Below the pieces are notes generated by a model. That model was not told the origin of the DNA. It was given only the letters and a program-made list of their open reading frames with translations, and made no database searches. A program made the position numbers and the translations under genes. Positions 25,408 to 34,865 of a DNA stretch of 64,000 nucleotides are shown here, piece by piece. The stretch is taken from assembly GCA_041390145.1 (NCBI GenBank), contig JAWKQM010000012.1:1-64000 (forward strand), read 5' to 3'. Each line of letters begins with the position of its first letter. Within the stretch, counting starts at the first letter, position 1. The stretch is from Gemmatimonadales bacterium. GTDB taxonomy: Bacteria; Gemmatimonadota; Gemmatimonadetes; Gemmatimonadales; GWC2-71-9.

Positions 25408-26085
25408 GTGACCCAGTCCCCGCTTGAGATCCTCCGCTCCGTCCCGATCCTTTCCAACGTCCCCCAGGCGGACCTCGCGGCCCTCGCCCAGGCCTCGCGG
25501 GAACGGTCCTACCCGGCTGGACAGGTGATCCTGCGACAGGACGCTCCTGGCGATGCCATGTACGTGGTCATCGAGGGACGGGTCAAGGTCGTCCTCATTG
25601 GCGAGGATGGGCGCGAGGTGATCCTCAGCGTCCTCGGCGCCGGGGCGGTGTTCGGGGAGATGTCATTGCTCGACGATGCGCCGCGTTCGGCCCACGTCAT
25701 TGCCATGACACCCTGCCATGTCATGACGCTCTATCGCGGGGCCTTCCACGAGCGGCTCCGGGCGTCGCCGGACCTCGCCCTCGCCATGCTGGCCGCGATG
25801 TCGAGCCGGCTGCGCGCGGCCGACGAGCGGATCCGCGCGCTGAGCCTGCTCGACGTCAACGGGCGGGTGGCGCATCTCCTCCTCCAGCAATCCGCCGAGG
25901 CAGGCAGCGACGCCTTCCCGCGCCGACTCACCCACCAGAACATGGCGGAGCTGATCGGGGCGAGCCGCGAAACGGTGTCGCGAACGCTGCGGCATCTCGT
26001 GGACCGGGAAGTGATCGCCATCGGGCGCCGGCAGGTCACGATCCTCGATCGTGCGGCACTCGAGGCGGCCGTTCGGCCAGCGTGA
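25408..26085 (+). CDS. Crp/Fnr family transcription regulator
   Basis: 225 residues. An N-terminal cyclic-nucleotide-binding-like beta-roll (about residues 10-125) with GEMSLLDDAPRSAHVIA, close to the phosphate-binding cassette of CRP, is followed by a dimer helix and a winged helix with the recognition segment NMAELIGASRETVSRTLRHL near residue 175. No N-terminal cysteine cluster of the Fnr kind is seen, so oxygen sensing through Fe-S is unlikely; cAMP or another ligand is possible. GTG start with GAGG four bases upstream. An MBL-fold gene follows. Confidence 0.9.
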   Translation: MTQSPLEILRSVPILSNVPQADLAALAQASRERSYPAGQVILRQDAPGDAMYVVIEGRVKVVLIGEDGREVILSVLGAGAVFGEMSLLDDAPRSAHVIAMTPCHVMTLYRGAFHERLRASPDLALAMLAAMSSRLRAADERIRALSLLDVNGRVAHLLLQQSAEAGSDAFPRRLTHQNMAELIGASRETVSRTLRHLVDREVIAIGRRQVTILDRAALEAAVRPA

Positions 26086-26128
26086 CCCACATCACGGCAC
26101 ACACGCACTGGAAGCCCGTCATTGTCCC

Positions 26129-27031
<903 letters not shown>

Positions 27032-27057
27032 TCCAGATACTCACAAGGAGTGGACCG

Positions 27058-27744
27058 ATGATTCGCACGGCCCGCCTGCTTTGCCTGTTTGCGCTCGTTT
27101 CCGCCGCGCCGCCGCTCCACGGCCAGGCCGCGGAGCCGACGATCGTCGTCCTGACCTTCGAGAATGGGGGCTCCTACGGCCTCGATTCCCTGGATTTCGC
27201 CGGCCTGGGTCGCGGCATTCCCGCGGCACTGACCGCCGCCCTGGCACGGAATTCCGCCCTGCGCACGGTCGACCGCGCCCAGGCGCAGCAGCTGATCGAG
27301 CGTGAGGGGCTGGCTCGCAATGGCCGGGTGGACGCCGCGGTCGCCTCCAAGGTCGGAAAGCAACTGGGCGCGGGGTACGTGGTGACGGGGACGTTCGTGG
27401 ATTACTACGGGCGGGTGCGCATCGACGCACGCCTCATTGACGGCAGCACCGGCACCATCCTGGAGGTGGTATCCACCGGCCAGCGTGCACGCGCGGAGTT
27501 GCCGCAGATGATTGCGGACATCGCGTCGCAGTTGATGTCCGGGAAGCGGCTGCCCGCGCTCTCGGCGGGCACGCCGGCGGCCGCCACGGTCAGCGCGGAC
27601 GCGCTCGTCCTCTTCGGGCGCGCCGTCCTCGCACAGGACCAGGGGGACAACGCGGCGGCGACGCGGTACTATCAGCAAGCGCTGAAGATTTCGCCCGACT
27701 TTGCCGCGGCTAAGGACGGGTTGCGCTCGGTCCAGTCGTCGTAG
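27058..27744 (+). CDS. secreted CsgG/FlgO-like protein with a C-terminal TPR
   Basis: 228 residues. The signal peptide ends HGQ near residue 22. The body (IVVLTFENGG, LGRGIPAALTAAL, LRTVDRAQAQQLI, LGAGYVVTGTFVDYYGRVRIDARLID) resembles the CsgG/FlgO nucleotide-fold domain that occurs in periplasmic or outer-membrane assembly proteins. The last 40 residues form a TPR-like helix pair. A strong AAGGAG lies seven bases before the ATG and decides the start. Function unknown. The 3' end overlaps the convergent DUF4105 gene by 35 bases. Confidence 0.7.
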   Translation: MIRTARLLCLFALVSAAPPLHGQAAEPTIVVLTFENGGSYGLDSLDFAGLGRGIPAALTAALARNSALRTVDRAQAQQLIEREGLARNGRVDAAVASKVGKQLGAGYVVTGTFVDYYGRVRIDARLIDGSTGTILEVVSTGQRARAELPQMIADIASQLMSGKRLPALSAGTPAAATVSADALVLFGRAVLAQDQGDNAAATRYYQQALKISPDFAAAKDGLRSVQSS

Positions 27745-28999
27745 GCAAGGTCGGCACTGCACGCATGGCGCCGAGTGCCATGCCGAGATTGGCGGGCACG
27801 AAGAAGACCAGGATCGGGGCGTTCACCTGTGGAAACCAGGGTAGCACCTGGATGAACACTCCGAGCACCGAGAGCACCGCGACGGTCACGGCCAGGTTGC
27901 GCAGTGCGGCCGGCGCGGGGCCGTCCCGGCGGGCCCACGCCGCCAGGACCCCGAACATTGCCAGGCCAAGGACGCTCGCCTGGAGGACGTTTTCGTTCCG
28001 GTAGGCGTAGGTGTGGTCGGTAAACGCCCACAGGTAGATGATGACGAGCCCCGCCAAGCCTGAGAGCAGTGACCAGATCCCGGCGAGCACCAGGAATGGT
28101 CGCCGCCCCCGCCCCGCCCCGTCGCGTCCACCGCTCCACGCGAGCAATCCACCCAGCAGCACTCCCAATACCAGGAACCACCCGAGCCAGAACGGGGGCG
28201 TATGGGTGGATGGTCCCATGTCCGCAGTGGCGGGCTGGAGGCGTACGGCATCCACCAGCGGAGCCGTCCCTCCGTCGAGCGCGGGATTGATGGCTGGTTC
28301 CACATACCGAGCGAGGTTGCCTGGGATGAACGCATCCTCCCAGGCCGACAACGGCTGGTCGGTCGAGGGGCCGAGGAGCAGCATCAGCCCAAAGTACCAG
28401 GCGGGGCTTCCGGCGGTGAGTTCCGCGGTGCGGGAACGGAACGTGGCGTTCGCCGGCACGCCAGCGAGCGCCGCCTCCAGTGCCCCGCCCAGGCTCACGT
28501 TCAGGGCATCACGCACCCGCGTCGAGCAGTTGTCCCGGAACGGTTGGTACCGGTAGTCCTTCATGTCGGGCAGGGCGTTGCGGGCGAGATTGGCCGCCAG
28601 CGTGCGAGCCTGGTCGGCCGTGAGCGCAAGGTCCTGGACTTCGACCGACCGGCCGGCGTTCACGTAGCGCTGGATATCGCGCGTCGCGATGTACCCGGCC
28701 ATGGAGTAGAGCATCCGTCCCTGCAGGAAGTTCCAGTAGAAATTCTTCTGGCGGAAATCGAAGATTCCGAAGTTGTAGGCGATGTCCGTGCCGGCAGCGG
28801 AATCGGTCACCCGGATCATGTTGTGCCCGAATTTCTCCCAGAGGATCGGTCCGGGACCGATGGTGACCAGCGAAATTTGGGGTGCGGCGGCCGGGTGGCC
28901 TGGGGCGGGATCTGCGGAGGAAAGCTGCGCCTTGGCGGCTCCGGCCGGCCAGGCGCCGAGCAGCCCGAGCAGGAGGGCCACTCGGCGCCCGCGGCTCAC
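27710..28999 (-). CDS. DUF4105 (Lnb N-terminal domain-like) membrane protein
   Basis: 429 residues. A signal peptide (residues 1-24) leads to a periplasmic DUF4105 domain with WEKFGHN (His59) and FRDNCSTRVRD (Cys158), a Cys/His pair as in papain-like folds. Five hydrophobic segments follow between residues 280 and 420. DUF4105 has been linked in Bacteroides to Lnb, an enzyme that N-acylates lipoproteins; that this protein does so is inference from the family. The start overlaps the stop of the Gfo/Idh gene by four bases, and its end overlaps the convergent CsgG-like gene. Confidence 0.7.
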   Translation of the reverse strand: MSRGRRVALLLGLLGAWPAGAAKAQLSSADPAPGHPAAAPQISLVTIGPGPILWEKFGHNMIRVTDSAAGTDIAYNFGIFDFRQKNFYWNFLQGRMLYSMAGYIATRDIQRYVNAGRSVEVQDLALTADQARTLAANLARNALPDMKDYRYQPFRDNCSTRVRDALNVSLGGALEAALAGVPANATFRSRTAELTAGSPAWYFGLMLLLGPSTDQPLSAWEDAFIPGNLARYVEPAINPALDGGTAPLVDAVRLQPATADMGPSTHTPPFWLGWFLVLGVLLGGLLAWSGGRDGAGRGRRPFLVLAGIWSLLSGLAGLVIIYLWAFTDHTYAYRNENVLQASVLGLAMFGVLAAWARRDGPAPAALRNLAVTVAVLSVLGVFIQVLPWFPQVNAPILVFFVPANLGMALGAMRAVPTLPTTTGPSATRP

Positions 29000-30006
29000 A
29001 GCAGGACGTCGCGGCCGTCGTCGGCCGACTTGTAGATGGCGTCAATCACCCGGTGCAGCGCCAGGTGCTCCTCGAGGTCGGGCGCCTTGGCCTCCCCCCG
29101 GATGGCGGCGAGGAAGTGGGCCCACTCCGCGCGGTACGACGCGGTGAAGACGCTCTCGCGCGACACCGAGCCCGTCGGTGCCACGTCGACGGGGGTGCCA
29201 TGCATCTCCTTCCACACCTTCAGCGGATTGATGCTGGCGGTCCCCTTGCTGCCCCGCAGGCCGACGCCGAAGCGCTCGCCTTCCCCGAGGTGATGCCAGG
29301 TCACGTCCACGAAGACGCAGGCCCCGTTCTCGCAGACGACGAAGGCGCTTCCGGCGTGCTCCGTGGCGCGCTCCCGTCCCGCCCGGTCGAGGGTGGCGCT
29401 GACCCGCACCGGCTTCGGGTTGCCCGCGAGCCAGAGCCCGAGATCCAGGATGGACAGGCCGAGGTCGAGCATGGCGCCACCGCCCGACAGATCCCGCTTC
29501 AGTCGCCAGCCGAGCATGGAACGGCTGGGCCGGAAGACGTGCCAGCTGCCGCGCACGCTTTCGACGTCGCCCAGCTCTCCAGTCTGCACAAAGCTGCGGA
29601 TGATCTGCACATCGGCACGGTAGCGATGGTTCATCCCGACCATGACGACGCGGTCCTTCTTGGCGGCGGCGCGCACCACCCGCTGGGCACTCGCGGTGTT
29701 GAGGGCGAGCGGTTTTTCCACCAGGACATGCACGCCGGCCCGGAGCGCCGCCAGCACATGGCCTTCATGCAGGTGATTCGGGGTGCAAATGACGACGGCA
29801 TCGAGTTCCGAATGGCCGAGCAGCTCCTCGATGTCGTCGAAGGAGTTCTCGATCTTGAACCGATCGGCGAGGGCGCGCGCCTTGGGGTAGTCGGCGTCGC
29901 AAATAGCCACGACCTCGGCACCCTTCAGCTTCCGCAGCACAGGCAGGTGCGCCACCTGGGTAATGGCCCCTGCCCCGATCACGCCGACGCGCAACGTCTC
30001 GCTCAT
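28996..30006 (-). CDS. Gfo/Idh/MocA family oxidoreductase
   Basis: 336 residues. The N-terminal Rossmann motif GVIGAGAITQVAHLPVL (residues 8-24) and VLVEKPLALN near residue 93 (the EKP motif) mark the family, which oxidises or reduces sugars and related compounds using NAD(P). The C-terminal substrate domain contains GGAMLDLGLSILDLGLWLAG. The substrate is not predictable. It is coupled by overlap to the DUF4105 gene and lies 22 bases after the SpoIID-like lipoprotein gene. Confidence 0.92.
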   Translation of the reverse strand: MSETLRVGVIGAGAITQVAHLPVLRKLKGAEVVAICDADYPKARALADRFKIENSFDDIEELLGHSELDAVVICTPNHLHEGHVLAALRAGVHVLVEKPLALNTASAQRVVRAAAKKDRVVMVGMNHRYRADVQIIRSFVQTGELGDVESVRGSWHVFRPSRSMLGWRLKRDLSGGGAMLDLGLSILDLGLWLAGNPKPVRVSATLDRAGRERATEHAGSAFVVCENGACVFVDVTWHHLGEGERFGVGLRGSKGTASINPLKVWKEMHGTPVDVAPTGSVSRESVFTASYRAEWAHFLAAIRGEAKAPDLEEHLALHRVIDAIYKSADDGRDVLL

Positions 30007-30028
30007 GCCTTCCCCCCGGGGTAGCCGG

Positions 30029-31378
30029 TCAGTTCAAGCGCTCGATTTTGGTGGAAGGATAATACGCCGCAAGAATCTCTCCGTAATCCTGCCCCTCGCG
30101 CGCCCGCCCCACGGCGCCCCACTGGCAGAACCCCACGCCATGGCCCGCCCCGCGGCCGTCGATGGCCAGCCAGCTGACCCGCGAGCCATCCGCCCGCTCC
30201 TGGACATCGAACGCGGTGCTGCGGAGCATGCCGCCATCCGGCAGGAGGAAGGCCCGCCGCACCGCCTGGCCCGATACCGAGACGTGCCGGCCGTTCAGCT
30301 TGAACTCCACCGCTTCCACCCGGCCCGACGGTGTGCGGCGGGATACCTTGACATCCTCGATCCTGGACACCGACGAGGCGCTGACGCTGGTGAGCCCCGG
30401 CAGGGTGCGTCGCAGCATCGCCTCGAGACTGTCGCCGGAATACTCCTCCCGCCACCGGAATCGGGGCGAAAAGCGGCAGTACGCCTGCCCGTTGGGATCC
30501 AGATCGGACACCGACTTGAGGTAGGGATCGCCGGCAAGCTGGAACACCGCGGCGCCGGATTCCGTCCGTCCGCCGCAGGTCGAGTAGAAGAAGGCGTCGA
30601 TCGGCTGGCCCTTCCAGGTCACGATTTCCGCCCGGGTGGCGCGGACCGCATCCCAGCTCTGCGCCGTCTCCGCGCCGACCCCGCCATAGACCTGGTCCGA
30701 CACAGTGCCGTACAGGTCGAAGCCGAGGGCGCGGCGCTTCCCCTGGTTCCTCATGGCGTACGTCCGCGAAATGACCGCCTGCGCATACATCGCCTGCACC
30801 TCGGTCGGATCGCGGCGACCCATCTCCGCGGAAAGCACGCCGGCCAGGTACGACTCGAGCCCGAGGCGGTTGATGACCGTCAATCCGTCCGGACCGGGAA
30901 TCACGGACACCTCGCCGCGGTAGTCCCGGCCGTCCACGCGCACATACTGTCCGGCGTGGAGCGGCGTGACGACGATGGCGTCGAGCCGGCCCCCGTTGAG
31001 GCCCCCCGGGCCTGAGAGCGTCATCGCGGGCCCGGCGGGCCGTACGCGCCATGACGCGCCCTCGATCACGTCCAGGACGCGGACACCGGCTGGATTGGTG
31101 ATCACGAGCGGCCCGCCGCCTCCGATCTTCACATCGGAGGCGCCAACGATCAGGCCGATTCGCACGTCAGCGGTGCTGACCACGGTATCCGGCGGCAGCG
31201 GCGCGAGGGGCGGCCCCCCGGGTCCGGAATCCACCACGGGCGAGGCGGGAGCACGGGTGGCAGCGGGAGGGAGTGGTTCCGGCGCGGGCGGCGCGGTGGG
31301 TTGGGTCGGATTGCATGATGCGACCGCCACGGACGCGGCTGCGGCCACCAGCAGGAGCGGCGTGTACTGCACCTTCAT
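30029..31378 (-). CDS. SpoIID/LytB-domain lipoprotein
   Basis: 449 residues. A lipobox VASC with Cys22 is followed by a proline-rich segment (to about residue 65) and then the SpoIID/LytB domain: LAGVLSAEMGRRDPTEVQAM near residue 193, SRTYAMRN, YSTCGGRTESG near residue 270, and GAGHGVGFCQWGA near the C-terminus. SpoIID is a lytic transglycosylase that cuts denuded glycan strands in spore formers. Here it is a lipoprotein of a presumably non-sporulating diderm, so a cell-wall remodelling role is more likely; catalysis is inferred. The start overlaps the YajQ stop as ATGA. Confidence 0.88.
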   Translation of the reverse strand: MKVQYTPLLLVAAAASVAVASCNPTQPTAPPAPEPLPPAATRAPASPVVDSGPGGPPLAPLPPDTVVSTADVRIGLIVGASDVKIGGGGPLVITNPAGVRVLDVIEGASWRVRPAGPAMTLSGPGGLNGGRLDAIVVTPLHAGQYVRVDGRDYRGEVSVIPGPDGLTVINRLGLESYLAGVLSAEMGRRDPTEVQAMYAQAVISRTYAMRNQGKRRALGFDLYGTVSDQVYGGVGAETAQSWDAVRATRAEIVTWKGQPIDAFFYSTCGGRTESGAAVFQLAGDPYLKSVSDLDPNGQAYCRFSPRFRWREEYSGDSLEAMLRRTLPGLTSVSASSVSRIEDVKVSRRTPSGRVEAVEFKLNGRHVSVSGQAVRRAFLLPDGGMLRSTAFDVQERADGSRVSWLAIDGRGAGHGVGFCQWGAVGRAREGQDYGEILAAYYPSTKIERLN

Positions 31379-31881
31379 CCGCGGTAGTTCCCGAAGGTCA
31401 GCTCGATATCGAAGTCCTCGCTCCGCAGGAATGCCATGACCGCCTGGAGTTCATCGCGGGAGGGGCTGCTGACACGGATCTCCTCCCCCTGGATGCTGGC
31501 GGAGACCTTCTTGAAGCTCTTGTTGTCCTTGATCGCCTTGGTGATCCGCTTCGCGATGTCGCTTGCGATCCCTTGCGTGAGCGTCACGGTGCACCGGACG
31601 GAACTGCCCGTGGCAGCCTCGAAGTCGCCGGTCTTCATGTTCTTGACCGGAACGCCGCGCTTGATGAGGCGGGTCTGGAGCACGTCGAGCAGGCTCTTCA
31701 TCCGGAAGTCGTCGTCCGCCGCCAACCGGATTTCCGCCTTTGCACGGTCAAACTCGATGGTGCAGTGCGTGCCTTTGAAATCGTAGCGCTGCTGGATTTC
31801 CTTCAGCGCCTGGTTGACCGCGTTGTCGACCTCCTGGAGGTCGGCGCCAGTGGAGATGTCAAAGGAAGATGCGGATGCCAT
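31375..31881 (-). CDS. YajQ family nucleotide-binding protein
   Basis: 168 residues, the usual size. YajQ proteins have two ferredoxin-like domains; some bind cyclic di-GMP and act as co-regulators. Seen: SFDISTGADLQEVDNAVNQA at residues 5-24, RYDFKG near residue 34 and the ending IELTFGNYRG. The start at 31881 follows the family pattern; an upstream ATG at 31926 adds 15 unrelated residues. It lies 63 bases behind the sigma-factor gene and overlaps the next gene by four bases. Confidence 0.93.
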   Translation of the reverse strand: MASASSFDISTGADLQEVDNAVNQALKEIQQRYDFKGTHCTIEFDRAKAEIRLAADDDFRMKSLLDVLQTRLIKRGVPVKNMKTGDFEAATGSSVRCTVTLTQGIASDIAKRITKAIKDNKSFKKVSASIQGEEIRVSSPSRDELQAVMAFLRSEDFDIELTFGNYRG

Positions 31882-31944
31882 AGGCCGGAAGGGGGTTAGG
31901 GGCTGGGAAGTGAGGACGAGGGACACAAGCTCCGGGAAGCGGCC

Positions 31945-32814
31945 TTACGTCAGGAAGCTCTCCAGCGAGCGGGCGCGGCTCACGTGCCGCAGGCGGCTCA
32001 GCGCCTTTTCCTTGATCTGGCGCACCCGTTCGCGGGTGATCCCGAGCATGGTCCCGATCTCCTCGAGGGTCATCGGCTCGGGACCGTCCAGGCCGAAATA
32101 GAGGCGGAGGATCTTTGCCTCGCGCTCCTTGAGCGTCGCGAGCACCTCCTCGATTCCTTCGGTCAGCGCGTGCTCGAAAGTTTCGCTGTCCGACCCGGCG
32201 TTCTGGGTGTCGGGGAGGTAGTCCAGCAGGCGGTTGTCTTCGCCCGGTGTCATCGGGGCATCGAGCGAGAGGTGGGCCTGACTGATGGAGAGGGTCTTCT
32301 GGACCTCCTCCATCGAGATGTCCATCCCCTCCGCGATTTCGGCCGGGGTCGGTTCGCGCCCCAGTTCCTGCAGCAGCATCGCCGTCTTCTTGCCGATGCG
32401 GTGCAGGGTGCCGGCACGGTTGAGCGGCACCCGCACGATCCGGCTTTGCTCCGCCAGCGCCTGCAGGATGGCCTGGCGGATCCACCAGACGGCGTAGGAG
32501 ATGAACTTGATCCCCTTCGTTTCGTCAAACTTGTGGGCCGCGCGAATCAGGCCGAGGTTGCCCTCGTTGATCAGGTCCGCAAGGCTGACGCCCTGGTTCT
32601 GGTACTTCTTGGCCACTGACACGACAAACCGGAGATTGCTGCGCACCAGCTTGTCGAGGGACTCGGCGTCTCCGCGGCGGATCCCCTGTGCAAGCGTCAC
32701 CTCCTCCGTCTGCGGGATCAGCGGATACCGGCTGATCTCGCGAAGGTATTGGTCGAGCGATCCCTCGTCGGACGTGGGACCGCGTCGAGTGGATCCGACT
32801 TGCAGTGGGCGCAT
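31945..32814 (-). CDS. RpoD-family sigma factor, short form
   Basis: 289 residues with regions 1.2 to 4.2 but no region 1.1. Region 1.2 is SLDQYLREISRYPLI. Region 2 has NLRFVVSVAKKYQNQG, LADLINEGNLGLIRAAHKFD and FISYAVWWIRQAI (promoter melting and -10 recognition). Region 4 has EPMTLEEIGTMLGITRERVRQIKEKALSRLR (-35 recognition). Short RpoD/SigA-like factors of this length can be primary in some phyla or group 2 alternatives; the window does not tell which. AGAGG lies about ten bases before the start. Confidence 0.95.
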   Translation of the reverse strand: MRPLQVGSTRRGPTSDEGSLDQYLREISRYPLIPQTEEVTLAQGIRRGDAESLDKLVRSNLRFVVSVAKKYQNQGVSLADLINEGNLGLIRAAHKFDETKGIKFISYAVWWIRQAILQALAEQSRIVRVPLNRAGTLHRIGKKTAMLLQELGREPTPAEIAEGMDISMEEVQKTLSISQAHLSLDAPMTPGEDNRLLDYLPDTQNAGSDSETFEHALTEGIEEVLATLKEREAKILRLYFGLDGPEPMTLEEIGTMLGITRERVRQIKEKALSRLRHVSRARSLESFLT

Positions 32815-32851
32815 GCGCGGAAACCTCTGGTGGGCGGGCCGCTACGCTCGA

Positions 32852-32880
32852 ACCTTAGCGGCCGCCCCGTGACGGCGCAA
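32852..32880 (-). promoter_or_regulatory. promoter of the sigma-factor run
   Basis: On the minus strand TTGCGC (32880-32875), a 17-base spacer, then TAAGGT (32857-32852). It lies directly behind the aldehyde dehydrogenase stop and gives a leader of about 30 bases. Confidence 0.55.
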
Positions 32881-32887
32881 CCGGGCG

Positions 32888-34378
32888 TCAATCATCATAG
32901 TTGTCGATCTGCGCCCGCTGCAGCGTCCCGCTGTAGTCGACGTAGCCGACCTTGGTCTCAGAATAGAACTCGTAGACTTCCCACCCGCCTTCCCGGTGCC
33001 CGTTGCCGGTCGCCTTCACACCGCCAAAGGGCAGGTGCGCCTCGGCGCCGATCGTCGGCGCGTTGACGTAGGAGATCCCGTTGTCGAGCTCCTGCAGCGC
33101 GCGGAACCCCTGGTTCACGTCCTGTGTGTAGATCGAACTGGAGAGTCCGTACTTGACGCCATTGTTGACCCGGATCGCCTCCTCGAAGCTGCGCACCTGG
33201 ATGACGCTCAGCACGGGGCCGAAGATCTCCTCCTGCGCCAGCCGCATCGACGGCTTCACGCCGGCAAAGATGGTCGGCCGGTAGAAGAATCCATGGCCCA
33301 GCCGTTCCCCGCCTGGCTTCTTGCCGCCCGTCACCAGCTCGGCCCCCTCCTCCTGCCCGATCGCCACGTACGATTCCACCTTCTGCCGGGACCGCTCGTG
33401 AATCAGGGGACCGACGTCGTAGCCCTTCCGCCCGTCGCCCAGGCGCAGCCCTTCGGCGGCGTCCACCAGTTTGCGGAGGAACTTGTCGTGGATCTTCTTG
33501 TGCAGGATGAGCCGGCTGGTCGCGGTGCATCGCTGGCCGGTCGTGCCGAAGGCCCCCCACAGGACGCCGTCGAGCGCCAGGTCGAGGTCGGCGTCGTCCA
33601 TCACGATCTGGGCGTTCTTGCCGCCCATTTCGAGTGACAGGCGCTTGTGCATGCGTCCGCAGGTCTCGCCGATGAACGACCCCGTGGCGGTGGAGCCGGT
33701 AAACGAGATGACCGGGACGTCGGGATGCTCCACGAGCGCCTTGCCGGCGGTGGCGCCCCGCCCGTGCACCAGTTGAATCACCTCGGGAGGCAGCCCGGCC
33801 TCGAGCAGGAGTTCCACCAGCCGGTGGGAGGTGAGGGGCACATCTTCGCTGGGCTTGAGAATGACCGAGTTCCCGCAGACCAGCGCCGGGAACATCTTCC
33901 AGGTCGGGATGGCCAGCGGGAAGTTGAACGGCGTGATCAGACCCGCCACCCCCATCGGGCGACGGAAGCTCATGGCCCACTTGTCGCGGAGTTCCGACGG
34001 GACGGTGTGGCCGAAGAGCCGGCGCCCCTCGGTCGCGGCGTAGTAGGCGGTATCGATGCCCTCCTGCACGTCGCCACGCGTCTCGGCAAGCACCTTGCCC
34101 ATCTCCCGCGTCATCCCGTCGGCGATCTCTTCCTTGTGCTTCGTCAGGAGGTCGCCCAGCCGACGGAGGACGTCGCCCCGCGCCGGCGCGGGCGTGCGGC
34201 GCCAGATCTCGAAGCCCCGCTGCGCGGAGCGCACGGCGGCCTTCACGTCCGCCGCGCCGGAATCGGGGAATCGCCCGATGAAGTCGCGCGTGTCGGCGGG
34301 ATTGCGGTTCTCGAACCAGGCTCCGGTCGTCGGGGTGACCCACTGGCCGTCGATGAAGTTCTTATAGGTCTTTGGCAT
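32888..34378 (-). CDS. NAD(P)-dependent aldehyde dehydrogenase
   Basis: 496 residues, full length. The start MPKTYKNFIDGQW fits the family; a longer frame from 34507 lies inside the next gene. Seen: PFNFPLAIPTWKMFPALVCGN near residue 150, FTGSTATG near residue 225, the general-base glutamate in LEMGGKNAQIV and the nucleophile cysteine in TTGQRCTATSRL near residue 283. Oxidises an aldehyde to an acid with NAD(P); the substrate is not evident, though the sequence resembles alpha-aminoadipic or betaine-type aldehyde dehydrogenases. It is the last gene of the larE-started run. Confidence 0.93.
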   Translation of the reverse strand: MPKTYKNFIDGQWVTPTTGAWFENRNPADTRDFIGRFPDSGAADVKAAVRSAQRGFEIWRRTPAPARGDVLRRLGDLLTKHKEEIADGMTREMGKVLAETRGDVQEGIDTAYYAATEGRRLFGHTVPSELRDKWAMSFRRPMGVAGLITPFNFPLAIPTWKMFPALVCGNSVILKPSEDVPLTSHRLVELLLEAGLPPEVIQLVHGRGATAGKALVEHPDVPVISFTGSTATGSFIGETCGRMHKRLSLEMGGKNAQIVMDDADLDLALDGVLWGAFGTTGQRCTATSRLILHKKIHDKFLRKLVDAAEGLRLGDGRKGYDVGPLIHERSRQKVESYVAIGQEEGAELVTGGKKPGGERLGHGFFYRPTIFAGVKPSMRLAQEEIFGPVLSVIQVRSFEEAIRVNNGVKYGLSSSIYTQDVNQGFRALQELDNGISYVNAPTIGAEAHLPFGGVKATGNGHREGGWEVYEFYSETKVGYVDYSGTLQRAQIDNYDD

Positions 34379-34415
34379 CAGGCTTTCGGAGGTTCGGAGT
34401 GAAAGGAAAGTGCAG

Positions 34416-34865
34416 CTACTCGCACATCCAGGGGAGGACGGTCGCGGCGTAGCCGAGTCGAGGGAGGAGCACCGTCGCGACCAGCGCCAGCCCCCCGAGG
34501 AAGACACCCAGCCCCGCGAGGTGCGCCCAGCCCTGGCGGCGCTTCCAACTGATGATCATGGTCCAGATGCCCGCCACCACCACCATCGTCGCGGCGCCAA
34601 GGTAGAGCATCATCCCGAGTCCACAGCGGTGGGCGTACGGCCACTGGAGCACCGCCGCGGCCACCAGCACCCCAAGGCCGGCGCGCACCCAGGTGGTGAG
34701 GGCGGCCCGTTTGCTCACCGCGCCGCCGAACGCCGGGGCCGCCACCGCCGCGCCTCCGCCCCGCTGCACCGGCGCCGCGGGCGCGGCCGGGGCTCCGGCG
34801 CTCTTGGCCATCACCTTGTCGATGGCAGCCAGTTCCTTGTCCCAATCCCGGGGTTGGTCGCTCAC
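34416..34865 (-). CDS. small membrane protein of unknown function
   Basis: 149 residues. A polar N-terminus with MSDQPRDWDKELAAIDKVM and an Ala/Pro-rich linker (residues 22-50) is followed by three hydrophobic segments at about 58-75, 83-105 and 114-140. I do not recognise the family. The start overlaps the regulator gene by four bases (ATGA), so it is probably co-expressed with it. Confidence 0.7.
   Translation of the reverse strand: MSDQPRDWDKELAAIDKVMAKSAGAPAAPAAPVQRGGGAAVAAPAFGGAVSKRAALTTWVRAGLGVLVAAAVLQWPYAHRCGLGMMLYLGAATMVVVAGIWTMIISWKRRQGWAHLAGLGVFLGGLALVATVLLPRLGYAATVLPWMCE

Noticed and set aside
26051..26128. Longer N-terminus for the MBL-fold protein
   Set aside because: It would begin inside the Crp/Fnr gene and add residues without family similarity.
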